From the NCBI RefSeq assembly GCF_900101815.1, contig NZ_FNAO01000002.1, positions 124,001-188,000 on the forward strand: DNA of 64,000 bases. Direction: 5' to 3'. Below are positions 17,617 through 27,293 of the stretch, piece by piece (the first letter of the stretch is position 1; each line of letters opens with the position of its first letter). A model generated the notes under the pieces. It saw nothing but the letters and a program-made list of their open reading frames with translations, was not told the origin of the DNA and made no database searches. The stretch is from Pricia antarctica. GTDB lineage: Bacteria; Bacteroidota; Bacteroidia; Flavobacteriales; Flavobacteriaceae. The position numbers and the translations under genes are program-made.

Positions 17617-19269
17617 ATGATAGGCATACTTTCTTTCCTAGGCTTTACGATTCTTGTTGGCGTAATCGCCTATCTCGCGACCCGAACCACTGACGAAACC
17701 TCTTCCGATGGTTATTTTTTAGGCGGTAGAAGCCTGACTGCGGGCGTCATTGCGGGATCTTTGTTGTTGACAAACCTTTCGACCGAGCAGATCGTAGGTC
17801 TTAACGGAAGTGCCTATAAGGACGGATTGTCCGTCATGGCTTGGGAAACCCTTGCGGCCATTGCCATGGTGATCACGGCCATATTTTTATTGCCGAGATA
17901 TCTGAAGGAAGGCCTTACGACGGTACCCCAATTTCTGGCCCGGCGTTTTGATGTGGCCACCAAAACCATTACTTCGGGCCTCTTCCTGACCGGATATGTG
18001 GTCGTGCTTTTGCCCGTCATTCTATATTCGGGGTCGGTCGCCATTAGTGGCATGTTCGATGTTCCCACCCTGTTGGGGGTGGGAGATTCCACGGCCTTGG
18101 TTATCTGTATATGGGGTATCGGGATTATCGGTTCAATTTATGCCGTTTTCGGAGGATTGAAGGCGGTCGCCGTTTCCGATAGTATCAATGCAGTGGGACT
18201 GATCATAGGGGGTATCATGATTCCCGTTTTCGGCCTGATGGCCATTGGGGACGGTAGCGTTCTCGAGGGGCTCAACACGTTGGTCTCGGCCAATCCCGAA
18301 AGATTTGATTCTACGGGAAATCCTGGGCAAGAAGTACCATTTTCTACGATTTTTACGGGAATCATGTTGATACAGCTCTTTTATTGGGGCACCAATCAAC
18401 AGATCATACAAAGGGCATTGGGGGCCAAGAATCTGGCCGAAGGGCAAAAGGGACTCTTATTGGCCTCTTTTCTAAAGATTTTAGGGCCATTGATACTGGT
18501 ACTTCCGGGAATGATCGCTTATTACTATTTTGAAGGTAGCTTGGCATCAAGTGACCTCGCTTATCCCGAATTGGTGCGGGCGGTCTTGCCAAAACCTTTG
18601 GTAGGCTTCTTCGCCGCGGTTTTGTTCGGTGCCATCTTGAGTTCGTTCAATAGTGTGCTCAACAGTTCGGTGACCCTGTTCGGTATTGATATCTATAAGC
18701 AACATATCAATACCGAAGCCCCGGAGCGAACCGTGGTCAAATACGGAAAGATATTCGGTGTTTGTCTGGCTTTGGCCGCCATGTTAATCGCGCCCCTGAT
18801 CGCCAATGCCGGAAGCTTGTTCAATTATCTACAGGAAATAAACGGTATCTACAGTATTCCGATCTTTACCATAATTGTGATAGGCTATGCCACTAAACGA
18901 GTACCTGCCATTGCAGCTAAAATCGGTATCTTTTCAGGTTCGATTTTATATATCATAAGCCAATTTTTCATAGGTCCCAATCTAAAGGAAAGTGCTTTGG
19001 AGGCGGCTAAAGCATCTGGAATTACCGACCCCGGGCAGTTAAATCTTATCGAAGCCGAAGCGTATCCGCATTATATACACATCATGGCCATTTTATTCGT
19101 TTTGAACATGGTTCTAATGCTGATTATCGGGAAAATATGGCCCCGAAGCGAACCTTTTGAATTGGAGTATACCAAAAAGGTGGATATCAAGCCCTATCGG
19201 TACGTCAACCAAGTGGGAATTGCCGTATGCGTTATCGTAATCGGGATTTATATTTATTTTGCGAAATAG
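17617..19269 (+). CDS. Sodium:solute symporter (SSS/SLC5 family)
   Basis: A 550-residue membrane protein with about fourteen spans. It begins MIGILSFLGFTILVGVIAYL, followed by SSDGYFLGGRSLTAGVIAGS and LLLTNLSTEQIVGLNGSAYK, the SSS-family signature region near residues 30-70, and later FYWGTNQQIIQRALGAKNLA. By family it couples sodium entry to uptake of a sugar or similar solute across the inner membrane; its sequence is closest in style to SGLT-like transporters. I start at the ATG at 17617, which begins with a membrane span; the longer frame from a TTG at 17458 is not credible. The 3' end overlaps the convergent lpxB by 38 bp. Confidence 0.93.
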   Translation: MIGILSFLGFTILVGVIAYLATRTTDETSSDGYFLGGRSLTAGVIAGSLLLTNLSTEQIVGLNGSAYKDGLSVMAWETLAAIAMVITAIFLLPRYLKEGLTTVPQFLARRFDVATKTITSGLFLTGYVVVLLPVILYSGSVAISGMFDVPTLLGVGDSTALVICIWGIGIIGSIYAVFGGLKAVAVSDSINAVGLIIGGIMIPVFGLMAIGDGSVLEGLNTLVSANPERFDSTGNPGQEVPFSTIFTGIMLIQLFYWGTNQQIIQRALGAKNLAEGQKGLLLASFLKILGPLILVLPGMIAYYYFEGSLASSDLAYPELVRAVLPKPLVGFFAAVLFGAILSSFNSVLNSSVTLFGIDIYKQHINTEAPERTVVKYGKIFGVCLALAAMLIAPLIANAGSLFNYLQEINGIYSIPIFTIIVIGYATKRVPAIAAKIGIFSGSILYIISQFFIGPNLKESALEAAKASGITDPGQLNLIEAEAYPHYIHIMAILFVLNMVLMLIIGKIWPRSEPFELEYTKKVDIKPYRYVNQVGIAVCVIVIGIYIYFAK

Positions 19270-20374
19270 TGTCATATATCAAATCCGCAGTCTTTTCACT
19301 GGCACCTTTTCCTCCCAACTTTTTTTCAAGAATAGCATAAGCTTCCAACTGGTTTTTTCGGGTCGGACCATCTAGAATTTTAAAAAGGGCTATTTTAAGG
19401 TTTTCGGTAGTCAGCTCGTCCTGAATCAGTTCTTTGACCACCTCTTTCTCCATAATTAGGTTGACCAATGAAATATAGTCGAGTGTGATAATGCGTTTGG
19501 CGATTTGGTATGATATCCAGTTCGCCCTATAGCAGACGACCTGCGGTACTTTAAAGATTGCTGTCTCCAAGGTAGCGGTACCGCTGGTTACCAATGCGGC
19601 ATACGAGACTTCCAATAGATCATACGTTTTGTTGTGCACGAAACTAACGTTCGGATCGGTGAGAAAAGGCTCATAAAATTCCCGATCAAGACTAGGTGCA
19701 CCGGCAATCACGAATTCGTATTGCGTAAAATCGCCGATGATCGAGAGCATGATGTTGAGCATTTTATGCACTTCTTGTTTGCGGCTGCCCGGCAATAGGG
19801 CGATAATGGGTTTTTCGGGATTCAGATGATGCTCCTCACGGAATTTTTTGGAATCCATTCTTTTTCGATCGCCAATGGCATCGAGTAGCGGATGGCCCAC
19901 AAAATTAACCGGAAAGTTATGTTTCTTTTCATAAAAATCCTTTTCAAAAGGAAGGATAACGTACATCGCATCGATATCCCTTTTTATATCGGCTATCCGG
20001 CCTTCACGCGAAGCCCAGATTTGGGGCGAGATGTAATAATTGGTGGTAAAGCCTTTTACTTTTGCCCATTTGGCGATGCGAAGGTTAAAGCCTGAAAAGT
20101 CGATGAAAATGATAACATCAGGATTGATTTCCTGTATATCCTGTTTACAGTAATTGATGTTTTTTGAAATCATTCGTAGGTTGAGCAGCACTTCAAAAAA
20201 TCCCATAAAGGCCATTTCCTTATAATGCTTCGCCAAAGTACCGCCTGCTTTTTCCATCAGATCACCGCCCCAGCAACGGATATCGGCATCCGCATCCTTG
20301 GCCCTGATAGCTTTGATGAGATTCGAACCGTGGAGGTCGCCTGATGCTTCCCCGGATATGATGTAATACTTCAT
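19232..20374 (-). CDS. lpxB: Lipid-A-disaccharide synthase
   Basis: A 380-residue GT19 glycosyltransferase that joins UDP-2,3-diacylglucosamine and 2,3-diacylglucosamine-1-phosphate to form the lipid A disaccharide at the inner membrane. Motifs: IISGEASGDLHGSNLIKAIR at the N-terminus, PDVIIFIDFSGFNLRIAKWA, YYISPQIWASREGRI, FVGHPLLDAI, and ALLPGSRKQEVHKMLNIML, then ALVTSGTATLETAIFKVPQV near residue 285. The length is typical. A small membrane-protein gene lies 128 bp upstream on the same strand. The 3' end overlaps the symporter gene. Confidence 0.96.
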   Translation of the reverse strand: MKYYIISGEASGDLHGSNLIKAIRAKDADADIRCWGGDLMEKAGGTLAKHYKEMAFMGFFEVLLNLRMISKNINYCKQDIQEINPDVIIFIDFSGFNLRIAKWAKVKGFTTNYYISPQIWASREGRIADIKRDIDAMYVILPFEKDFYEKKHNFPVNFVGHPLLDAIGDRKRMDSKKFREEHHLNPEKPIIALLPGSRKQEVHKMLNIMLSIIGDFTQYEFVIAGAPSLDREFYEPFLTDPNVSFVHNKTYDLLEVSYAALVTSGTATLETAIFKVPQVVCYRANWISYQIAKRIITLDYISLVNLIMEKEVVKELIQDELTTENLKIALFKILDGPTRKNQLEAYAILEKKLGGKGASEKTADLIYDTISQNKYKSRLR

Positions 20375-20502
20375 GTCAAATATAAATTCAGTACTCTAAT
20401 TTATGGGTTGATAAGTCTAAAATAATTTATGTATCCTTTATTTAATTGTAAAAATAATCTAGAATTAGTAGTTTGTAAAAGGTTCGGAGTGATAGGTTGT
20501 CC

Positions 20503-20787
20503 TCAGAATATTTTATAGTAAACGATGATCAATGCGGTCAAAATAGTGGCGATCAATACTCCTTTTGCACGTTGATCTCTTCTGATTTTTAAAAACCCGA
20601 AAAAGGCGATGAGATTTAAAATGGCGCCAAGGGCGAGTAGGCTACCCAAATGCCCTTGCTGCACCGCTACTTCCATAGTTTCTACGATGCCAAGGTCGGA
20701 AAACAGTAAAATGTATAAAAGTGTGCCGACGATATTGGCAATGATCCCCACTACAAAGCCAGTTAGTAGTTCTTTTTTTATGTCCAT
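20503..20787 (-). CDS. Small hypothetical membrane protein
   Basis: A 94-residue protein with three hydrophobic segments: GFVVGIIANIVGTLLYILLF, then a middle one (LGSLLALGAILNLIAFFGFL), and VLIATILTALIIVYYKIF at the C-terminus, with a basic RRDQRAKG loop between the last two. No named family was recognised. It sits between lpxB and the protease gene, co-directional with lpxB, and has a TATTTTTG -7 element about 80 bp upstream. A role in the envelope is plausible from context only. Confidence 0.75.
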   Translation of the reverse strand: MDIKKELLTGFVVGIIANIVGTLLYILLFSDLGIVETMEVAVQQGHLGSLLALGAILNLIAFFGFLKIRRDQRAKGVLIATILTALIIVYYKIF

Positions 20788-20868
20788 ATAAAATTTATAG
20801 CGTTAGGAGTTAGAAAAAATAAATGGCGACAAAATCAAAGGTTTTGCCATTACTTATAATTTATGTCG

Positions 20869-20876
20869 CAAAAATA
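20869..20876 (-). promoter_or_regulatory. -7 element upstream of the small membrane protein / lpxB unit
   Basis: The minus strand reads TATTTTTG (TAnnTTTG), about 80 bp upstream of the ATG at 20787. The leader is long if this is the active promoter. Confidence 0.35.
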
Positions 20877-21052
20877 CGTTTTACAAAATATATGGATCAT
20901 TGTGGGTTACACCTCCGTTTAACAAAAAATTAATGCCAGGGGATTAAGGTGGCATGGTTTTTTCAGTACCTTAGAGGATTGATACTATGAAAAAGGCAAC
21001 AAGGAAAAAGTCTATTTCCTTGACCCGCTAGTTAAAAATAAAACAAAAATTG

Positions 21053-23242
21053 ATGAAAAGGAACCTTGCCTACGCGCTTTTGGTAATGCTCATTTCGGTT
21101 GCTTCTTGCAGCTTTACCAACAAGTCTTTTGAAAATGACGATAAAGATAAATTATTATTGGACCTGATTACTTACGTACTCGAAAAGGGCCATTATGAAC
21201 CCAAGAACATCGACGACGATTTTTCTGTCAGCGTTTTTGAAGATTTTATAGATGTAATCGACCCTACGAAACGCTATTTTTTAGAAGACGATATCAAGGA
21301 ATTCGAGAAGTTCAAATTTCAGATAGATGACCAGATTAAAAGCACTGATATCTCCTTTTTCAATTTGGTTTACGACCGATTGCTTACGAGGATGGAAGAT
21401 GCCAAAAGTATTTATAAGGAAGTCCTCGATACGCCTTTCGATTATAACGAAAAGGAAAGTATCGATATCGATTATGAAGAATTGCCGTTTGCGGCTTCCA
21501 GAAAGGATTTGAAAGAACGTTGGAGACAGCAGTTGAAATATGCCACTTTGGGTACCTACGATTCCAAAATCAGGAAGGTGAATAGAGAATCGGATTATAA
21601 GGAGAACGCTGATGGTGAGTTGACCGAAATAAAAGGAGAGAAGAAAGAAACGGCCATAGACGAAGCTACAGAAAAACCGATGACCCCCAAAGAAGCGGAA
21701 ATTTCTTCCCGAGAATCCACAAAAAGAACATTGGACGAGTTTTTCGATTTCGTCAGCGATCTCGAGCGTAAAGATTGGTTCGTACAGTATATCAACACCA
21801 TCGTTGACGAATTCGATCCCCATACTTACTACTTTGCCCCTGATGATAAAGAAAAGTTTGATGTAAGTATGTCGGGCAAGTTCGAGGGTATCGGAGCCCG
21901 TTTGCAGAAAAAACCGGAAGGTGCCAAGATAGTCGATATCATTTCCGGAGGTCCCGTATGGCGCGATGGACAGTTAGAGGTCGGAGACGAAATTATGAAG
22001 GTCGGCCAAGATGGTGAAGAGCCTATCAACATTGTCGGTATGCGTTTAGATGATGCCATAAAGCTGATCAAAGGCGCAAAAGGCACTACCGTAGATTTGA
22101 CCGTTCGCAAAATCGATGGTTCTATGGAAGTGGTCTCGCTGACCCGTGATGTGGTAGAGTTGGAAGAATCATTTGCCAAATCGGCGAACATCATTAAAGA
22201 AAACCACAAATATGGGCTCATAAACTTGCCTAAATTCTACGTTGATTTCGATGATTACACTGAAAGGAACGCTGCCACCGATGTCGCAAAAGAAGTCGAG
22301 CGTTTGAAGGAAGCAGGTGCCGAAGGCTTGATTCTCGATTTGCGCGATAACGGCGGGGGATCTTTGAAGACCGTTGTCGAAATGGCCGGATTATTTATTA
22401 AGGATGGCCCTATCGTGCAGGTTCGTTCTTCCGGAAAAGGGAAAGACGTTTATGACGATAAAGATGAGCGCATTCAATGGGATGGCCCCTTGGTAATACT
22501 CGTCAACGAACTGTCTGCCTCCGCTTCCGAAATTCTGGCAGCGGCCATGCAAGACTACAAAAGGGGTATTGTCATTGGAAGCAAGCAAACTTTTGGAAAA
22601 GGCACGGTGCAGAATGTGATTCCTTTGGAAAATATCGTACGCAGCAACGACCATGGTGATTTGGGTGCCATAAAACTGACCACCCAGAAATTCTATCGTA
22701 TCAACGGAGGTTCGACCCAATTAGAAGGGGTAAAGAGCGATGTTGTGGTTCCGGACAAGTATAGCTACATCGATTTGGGGGAACGCGATCAGTCGAATCC
22801 TTTGCAGTGGGATAAAATATCTCCGGCGAACTATAAATTATGGAACGGTTATATCGATTACGACCAGACCATAGCCAGCAGTAAAAAACGGATGGCCAAC
22901 AGTTCCCAGATCAAACTGATCGAGGAAAATGCCAAATGGTTAAAATCAAAACAGGATGAAACGACCATCTCCTTGAATTATGACACCTATAAAGAGGATG
23001 AGGAAAAGGCCAAGAAGAAATCGGAATACTTCAAGACCATAACCGAATACGATTCCAAATTATCCTTTGAATCCCTGAAATACGAAGAAGCTTTGTTTAC
23101 AAAGGATTCCGTACTTCGTGAAAAACGCGACCGCTGGCACAAGAACCTCGCAAAAGATGTGTATGTAGAGGAAGCCGTGAACGTGTTGCAAGATTTAAAG
23201 AGCAACAGTTTAGAGCATGGTAAGCTAGCGGTGAAAGGGTAA
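21053..23242 (+). CDS. prc: Tail-specific (C-terminal processing) protease, Prc family
   Basis: A 729-residue envelope S41 peptidase with a lipoprotein-type signal (MKRNLAYALLVMLISVASCS). The N-terminal helical region includes VIDPTKRYFLEDDI. A PDZ domain lies in the middle (KFEGIGARLQKKPEGAKIVD, then GGPVWRDGQLEVGDEIMKVG). The S41 core follows, with LRDNGGGSLKTVVEMAGLF and the Ser/Lys dyad region NELSASASEILAAAMQDYK and FGKGTVQNVIP. A charged C-terminal helical domain ends the protein. It would trim or degrade exported proteins from the C-terminus. The ATG at 21053 is preferred to an overlapping TTG one codon earlier. A strong terminator follows. Confidence 0.95.
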   Translation: MKRNLAYALLVMLISVASCSFTNKSFENDDKDKLLLDLITYVLEKGHYEPKNIDDDFSVSVFEDFIDVIDPTKRYFLEDDIKEFEKFKFQIDDQIKSTDISFFNLVYDRLLTRMEDAKSIYKEVLDTPFDYNEKESIDIDYEELPFAASRKDLKERWRQQLKYATLGTYDSKIRKVNRESDYKENADGELTEIKGEKKETAIDEATEKPMTPKEAEISSRESTKRTLDEFFDFVSDLERKDWFVQYINTIVDEFDPHTYYFAPDDKEKFDVSMSGKFEGIGARLQKKPEGAKIVDIISGGPVWRDGQLEVGDEIMKVGQDGEEPINIVGMRLDDAIKLIKGAKGTTVDLTVRKIDGSMEVVSLTRDVVELEESFAKSANIIKENHKYGLINLPKFYVDFDDYTERNAATDVAKEVERLKEAGAEGLILDLRDNGGGSLKTVVEMAGLFIKDGPIVQVRSSGKGKDVYDDKDERIQWDGPLVILVNELSASASEILAAAMQDYKRGIVIGSKQTFGKGTVQNVIPLENIVRSNDHGDLGAIKLTTQKFYRINGGSTQLEGVKSDVVVPDKYSYIDLGERDQSNPLQWDKISPANYKLWNGYIDYDQTIASSKKRMANSSQIKLIEENAKWLKSKQDETTISLNYDTYKEDEEKAKKKSEYFKTITEYDSKLSFESLKYEEALFTKDSVLREKRDRWHKNLAKDVYVEEAVNVLQDLKSNSLEHGKLAVKG

Positions 23243-23274
23243 GACCTGAGGTTAAGTTGACACCATATAAAATC

Positions 23275-23308
23275 AAAAAACCCCGATACTGATGTGTCGG
23301 GGTTTTTT
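23275..23308 (+). terminator. Rho-independent terminator after prc
   Basis: The arms CCCCGA and TCGGGG enclose a short loop, with A6 before and T6 after, about 33 bp past the prc stop. The flanks also make it usable from the minus strand. Confidence 0.85.
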
Positions 23309-23495
23309 GATTGAGGATTAGATTTATCTGCGACAATTCAAATTTGTCTAGTTGTAAGGAAATTTTGGTTCACTAACCCATTCTTATTTAGAAATAGTAC
23401 GATGGTTGTAGCCGAAATATGACCAAGCATCCGCCTAGAAATCCGAACTGGAAAAGCCCGGCAAGTGCTGCCATCTTAAGCTGGAGCCGATCGGG

Positions 23496-24005
23496 TCAAA
23501 ATAGCCCTACTTTTACGTCATCCATCGCATTTGAAAATCGTTCCAACACCAACTTCAGTTTAGGTTGTATATAGTTCCGGCAAAACGGTTTCTGTGGATT
23601 GTTATAGTAGTAATTAGTGAATTGGCTATCGGATGGTCTGAATGTAGCGAATGGAAGCACCTGGGTAATCAATGGTCGTTCGAAATTGAGTTGCAATGTC
23701 TGTAAAATCTCCTGTGCTTTAGTCCGCTGTCGATCGGAGAAAGTATACACCGCAGAACGGTATTTTGGCCGCATAGAATGGTCGGAAGTACTCCCGTGCG
23801 TAAGCAAATGGATTTCGATAAGGTCTTTCATGGTGATTGCTGCAGCTTCAAAATGAACGATAACCGCCTCTGAATAAGTATCATTTTTGTCCGTGGAAGC
23901 TACAAAGCCTTGTTCGACCTCTTCCACACCGTGTAGGGATTGAAAAACAGCTTCGGTACACCAGTGGCAACCTCCGCCAAGACCTATTTTCTCGGTTCTA
24001 CTCAA
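23496..24005 (-). CDS. msrA: Peptide-methionine (S)-S-oxide reductase
   Basis: A 169-residue enzyme reducing methionine-S-sulfoxide in proteins. The catalytic motif is GGGCHWCTEAVFQSL near residue 12 (GCFWC in most homologues), with HLLTHGSTSDHSMRPKYRSA in the middle and a late Cys in KPFCRNYIQPKL that could serve as resolving residue. No signal peptide is seen, so it is probably cytosolic. The start ATG overlaps the stop of the upstream small gene by 4 bp (ATGA), showing translational coupling in an msrB / small protein / msrA operon. Confidence 0.94.
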   Translation of the reverse strand: MSRTEKIGLGGGCHWCTEAVFQSLHGVEEVEQGFVASTDKNDTYSEAVIVHFEAAAITMKDLIEIHLLTHGSTSDHSMRPKYRSAVYTFSDRQRTKAQEILQTLQLNFERPLITQVLPFATFRPSDSQFTNYYYNNPQKPFCRNYIQPKLKLVLERFSNAMDDVKVGLF

Positions 24006-24268
24006 ATTGCCGGTATTAGATACCCTTCCAAAAAGTCGATTACTTTTTGAACAGGCATTTCACAAGGCTTTAAATATCTTGAATTTTCCGTAACATAGTA
24101 ATTCAGGCTAATAAAGTCCTTACCACCCAATTCCTCCGCAAATATTTTATGGCTTTTTCCACCGTTGAAATCGGTGCGGGTTACTCCGTACTTTTTGTTT
24201 TGATAAAGCACTTCGGAATACCCTCGAGGCAGGTTTCTGACTCTGCTAACGCAACTCTGCACTGCCAA
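24002..24268 (-). CDS. Small conserved-looking protein between msrB and msrA
   Basis: A protein of up to 88 residues. Its recognisable stretch is PRGYSEVLYQNKKYGVTRTD, followed by FNGGKSHKIFAEELGGKDFI, SLNYYVTENSRYLKPCEMPV and KVIDFLEGYL. No ATG fits; initiation would be at TTG 24268 or GTG 24262, both inside the end of msrB, and the stop overlaps msrA. I do not know its function. The tight overlaps with both methionine sulfoxide reductase genes suggest a role in that repair. I recall similar short proteins beside msrA in other Bacteroidota but cannot verify this. Confidence 0.78.
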   Translation of the reverse strand: MAVQSCVSRVRNLPRGYSEVLYQNKKYGVTRTDFNGGKSHKIFAEELGGKDFISLNYYVTENSRYLKPCEMPVQKVIDFLEGYLIPAI

Positions 24269-24710
24269 CCTCCTGCAATTTCAAAGATTCCGAATTCATG
24301 CAATAACGTAATCCACTAGGTGGTGGCCCATCTTGAAAGACATGGCCTAAATGGGCATCGCAGGTATTGCACAAGGCCTCAACGCGAATCATACCAAAGG
24401 TAGAATCCTTTATATATTTCACCGCATTTTCTTTGATAGGCTGATGGAAGCTGGGCCATCCGGTGCCTGATTCGAACTTGATGGTAGAATCGAATAGGGG
24501 CGTATCACAACAGATGCAATTGTATTTTCCAGCTTCGTGGGCTTCGCAGTAAGCACCTGAATGCGGCGCCTCTGTTCCCTTTTGTCGCGTAATCCGGAAT
24601 TGTTCAGGAGTCAATATTTCCCGCCATTCGGCTTCCGTCTTTTCGACCTTTCGGTCAGGTTCGGGATTTCCTTTTGTGCTGAATCGTATAATATCTTTCC
24701 AAGTGAGCAT
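24246..24710 (-). CDS. msrB: Peptide-methionine (R)-S-oxide reductase
   Basis: A 154-residue enzyme reducing methionine-R-sulfoxide in proteins. It shows the full SelR fold: EWREILTPEQFRITRQKGTE, the zinc CxxC pairs in YNCICCDTPLF and EALCNTCDAHLGHVF, GTGWPSFHQPI, and the catalytic RYCMNSESLKL near the C-terminus. It is first in the operon with the small protein and msrA, and overlaps the next gene by about 20 bp. No signal peptide is seen, so cytosolic action is likely. Confidence 0.95.
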   Translation of the reverse strand: MLTWKDIIRFSTKGNPEPDRKVEKTEAEWREILTPEQFRITRQKGTEAPHSGAYCEAHEAGKYNCICCDTPLFDSTIKFESGTGWPSFHQPIKENAVKYIKDSTFGMIRVEALCNTCDAHLGHVFQDGPPPSGLRYCMNSESLKLQEVGSAELR

Positions 24711-25012
24711 AGTCTTTCAATTTTTTTGTAATCCTAAGATAACCCATTAGTCGTGAAAATCGGGTGAAACTCTCTTATAATTACGTGAAAGTTTATAGTC
24801 CGTTTAACAAAAGCATCTTAGTTGTAAGGCGCTCAAAGCCTGCCAATCGGAATTAGTTACATTGGATTTGACGAAAATAGTATCCCTCGATTCCGAACTC
24901 AACCCTACCTGATTAAACCAGTATGGATATCCCGATTTAATTAGGATACCATGTCATGTATAAATTCCGCATCTTTGATGTAACCTACATATAACCGATA
25001 AATCGACGAGGG
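24711..25012. other. Divergent intergenic region between msrB and the nuclease gene
   Basis: About 300 bp. It contains one imperfect hairpin at about 24923-24952 (ATGGATATCC paired with GGATACCAT). I found no TAnnTTTG element at a convincing position and no RNA gene. Confidence 0.4.
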
Positions 25013-25819
25013 ATGCCCGTGAAACGAAAAACCATATATTCCATTTTATTGATCGCCTGCATCGTCGGTTTCTGGGTTTTTGAGAACTTTTATACACCCG
25101 ATACCTACTCGGATCGTGAAAATACCGGTTTAAAAATAGATATCCCTCCCAATTTCATGCCCAGTTCCACAACTGGAGCCATTGTGGATCATAGTTATTA
25201 TAGTTTGTCATACAATGAGCCTTTCGAACAAGCCGAATGGGTTGCCTATGTGCTCAAGAAGAGCCAGTTGACCCGGGACCAACGAAAGCGTCCATTTTTT
25301 ATCGAAGATCCAAAAGTCAAAACCAAATCTGCAGATTGGCGGAATTATAAAGGTTCGGGCTATGATCGGGGACACCTTTGCCCCGCGGGCGACCGCCGAT
25401 TTTCGGAGCAGGCATACAATGAGACTTTCTACACCAGCAATATCAGTCCTCAAGATCGAGATTTTAACGCCGGTGTCTGGAACCGGCTCGAACTACAGGT
25501 ACGCGATTGGGCCAGATACTACAATGAACTTTTTATTGTGACCGGTGGCATTCTTGAACCGGGCCTGCGAGAAATAGGGCAAGAGGATGTAGATGTGCCC
25601 CGATATTACTACAAGATTATAGCAAAGGGAGCACCGAACGACCCCAAAATCATCGCATTTCTATTTTTGGGAAAGGAAAGTACTAAACCCCTACGCCAGT
25701 TTACGGTTTCCGTGGATGAAATCGAGAAACGGACGGGTATCGATTTCTTCGAAAACCTTCCGGATGAGGTGGAGGCGAAGTTAGAGAGCAAAGTCGACAC
25801 AGACGAATGGAAGTTTTAA
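25013..25819 (+). CDS. DNA/RNA non-specific endonuclease, membrane-anchored
   Basis: A 268-residue protein of the beta-beta-alpha-metal NUC1 family. An N-terminal anchor (TIYSILLIACIVGFWVFENF) is followed by the nuclease domain. The active-site motif is GSGYDRGHLCPAGDRRFSEQ near residue 117, with the DRGH catalytic His, and the metal-binding Asn and following acidic residue are in SNISPQDRDFNAGVWNRLEL. It would degrade DNA or RNA in the periplasm or at the cell surface, perhaps for nutrition. It is monocistronic and convergent with rodA. Confidence 0.92.
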   Translation: MPVKRKTIYSILLIACIVGFWVFENFYTPDTYSDRENTGLKIDIPPNFMPSSTTGAIVDHSYYSLSYNEPFEQAEWVAYVLKKSQLTRDQRKRPFFIEDPKVKTKSADWRNYKGSGYDRGHLCPAGDRRFSEQAYNETFYTSNISPQDRDFNAGVWNRLELQVRDWARYYNELFIVTGGILEPGLREIGQEDVDVPRYYYKIIAKGAPNDPKIIAFLFLGKESTKPLRQFTVSVDEIEKRTGIDFFENLPDEVEAKLESKVDTDEWKF

Positions 25820-26003
25820 GAAACTCCCTAGGCGCAAAGCCTTTCTTGCCGGCAGTCAAATCCGAATTTTTCACTCCGAACCTGCAATATCAAATCTTTT
25901 TTTAACCTGACACTTACACACTCCTACAGCGGACAAGATTCGAACTTGATTTCAAATATCCATGTCCCGTCATCCATCCTTTATGGAATTGGGAATTTTA
26001 TTT

Positions 26004-27287
26004 TCAAATTCCTTCCTTCAAGCGATTCGCATCCAACTTTATAAAAACAAAAAGGAGCATGGTGAAGAAGAGCATTCCCGATCCCCCGTAACTGAATAGG
26101 GGCAGGGGTATGCCAATGGTGGGCAAGATGCCGATGACCATGCCGATATTGATGAAATAATGTACAAAGAGAATCGAAATCACCCCGTAGCCGTACATTC
26201 TGCTGAAAGCGTTCTTTTGCCTTTCGGCCAGAAAGACCAATCGTAAAAGTAATAATGTAAATAGCAGCACGACCGTTACCGTGCCGATAAAGCCCCATTC
26301 TTCACCGACCGTGGTAAAAATATAATCGGAATGCTGTTCGGGCACGAAATTGCCTTTGGTACGCGTACCTTCCAAAAAACCCTTACCGAAAAAGCCGCCG
26401 GATTCGATGGCTTTTTCCGATTGGTACGAGTTGTACCCAATCGTTTTTTGGATCTGTTCCAATTTTTCGGGGTCTTTTTCCAAACGTAGCCACAGCGAGA
26501 AACGGTCGCGATGCCGCTGCTCGAAAACATTTTCAAACACAAAATTGACGGATAGCGAAAAGAGAATGGTAACGATCAGAGCAGTAGCCAAGGGAAATAT
26601 CGGCACCTTGAATTTTTTCTTTTTCAGTAAAAGAAAAACGAGTATGATCAAGGTCAAGGCTATGGCAATCCAAATGGTACCGAACATCAAAGTGGTGACA
26701 AATATCAGAACAGCAAAAAGGGCTATGCCGAGATAATATACGGGAAGCCCTTCCCTAAAGATAACGAACGAGAGGGCAAAAAATACCAGGGCACTGCCCG
26801 GATCGGGTTGTGGAATGATTAGTATCGCGGGTATCAAAATAATAACAAAGGCGAAGAGCTGGTCTTTCGTCCGTTTGATATCGGTCTGTATATCGCTCAA
26901 ATATTTCGCAAGGGCCAGAGCGGTGGCCACTTTGGCGAATTCGGCCGGCTGAAGGTTGAAAAAGCCGAGGTCGTACCATGATGTCGCCCCCGAAATAGTC
27001 TTTCCGAAAACGAAGAGGCCAAGCAATGAAAGCATCGATACAATGTAGAAAACACTGGAAAAGCGTTCGTAAAAGCTAGCTTCAAGGGCAAGCAGGATGA
27101 TAACGGATGCAAAGCTTACAATGATAAAAAATAGTTGCTTGCCGTGCAGGGTGCCAAAGTCGAAAATCGATGCGCCGTTTTCGGTGAACGTACTTGAATA
27201 AATGTTAACCCAGCCGATAGTGACCAGTAGCAAGTAGAACAATACGCTTAGCCAATCGATGCGTTTAAGGACACTTTTACCGGACAT
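26004..27287 (-). CDS. rodA: Rod shape-determining peptidoglycan glycosyltransferase RodA
   Basis: A SEDS-family membrane protein of 427 residues with about ten spans, polymerising glycan strands during cell elongation together with the class B PBP encoded just upstream. Family signatures include ISGATSWYDLGFFNLQPAEF near residue 115, LIPAILIIPQPDPGSALVFF, and the C-terminal NIGMVIGILPTIGIPLPLFS followed by YGGSGMLFF. It begins 6 bp after the mrdA stop codon and is the last gene of the mreB-mreC-mreD-mrdA-rodA operon. Confidence 0.96.
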   Translation of the reverse strand: MSGKSVLKRIDWLSVLFYLLLVTIGWVNIYSSTFTENGASIFDFGTLHGKQLFFIIVSFASVIILLALEASFYERFSSVFYIVSMLSLLGLFVFGKTISGATSWYDLGFFNLQPAEFAKVATALALAKYLSDIQTDIKRTKDQLFAFVIILIPAILIIPQPDPGSALVFFALSFVIFREGLPVYYLGIALFAVLIFVTTLMFGTIWIAIALTLIILVFLLLKKKKFKVPIFPLATALIVTILFSLSVNFVFENVFEQRHRDRFSLWLRLEKDPEKLEQIQKTIGYNSYQSEKAIESGGFFGKGFLEGTRTKGNFVPEQHSDYIFTTVGEEWGFIGTVTVVLLFTLLLLRLVFLAERQKNAFSRMYGYGVISILFVHYFINIGMVIGILPTIGIPLPLFSYGGSGMLFFTMLLFVFIKLDANRLKEGI

Positions 27288-27293
27288 ATGAAT

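Noticed and set aside
21281-21823. 180-codon minus-strand frame inside prc
   Set aside because: Phe/Leu-rich antisense of the protease gene, which has all its catalytic motifs.
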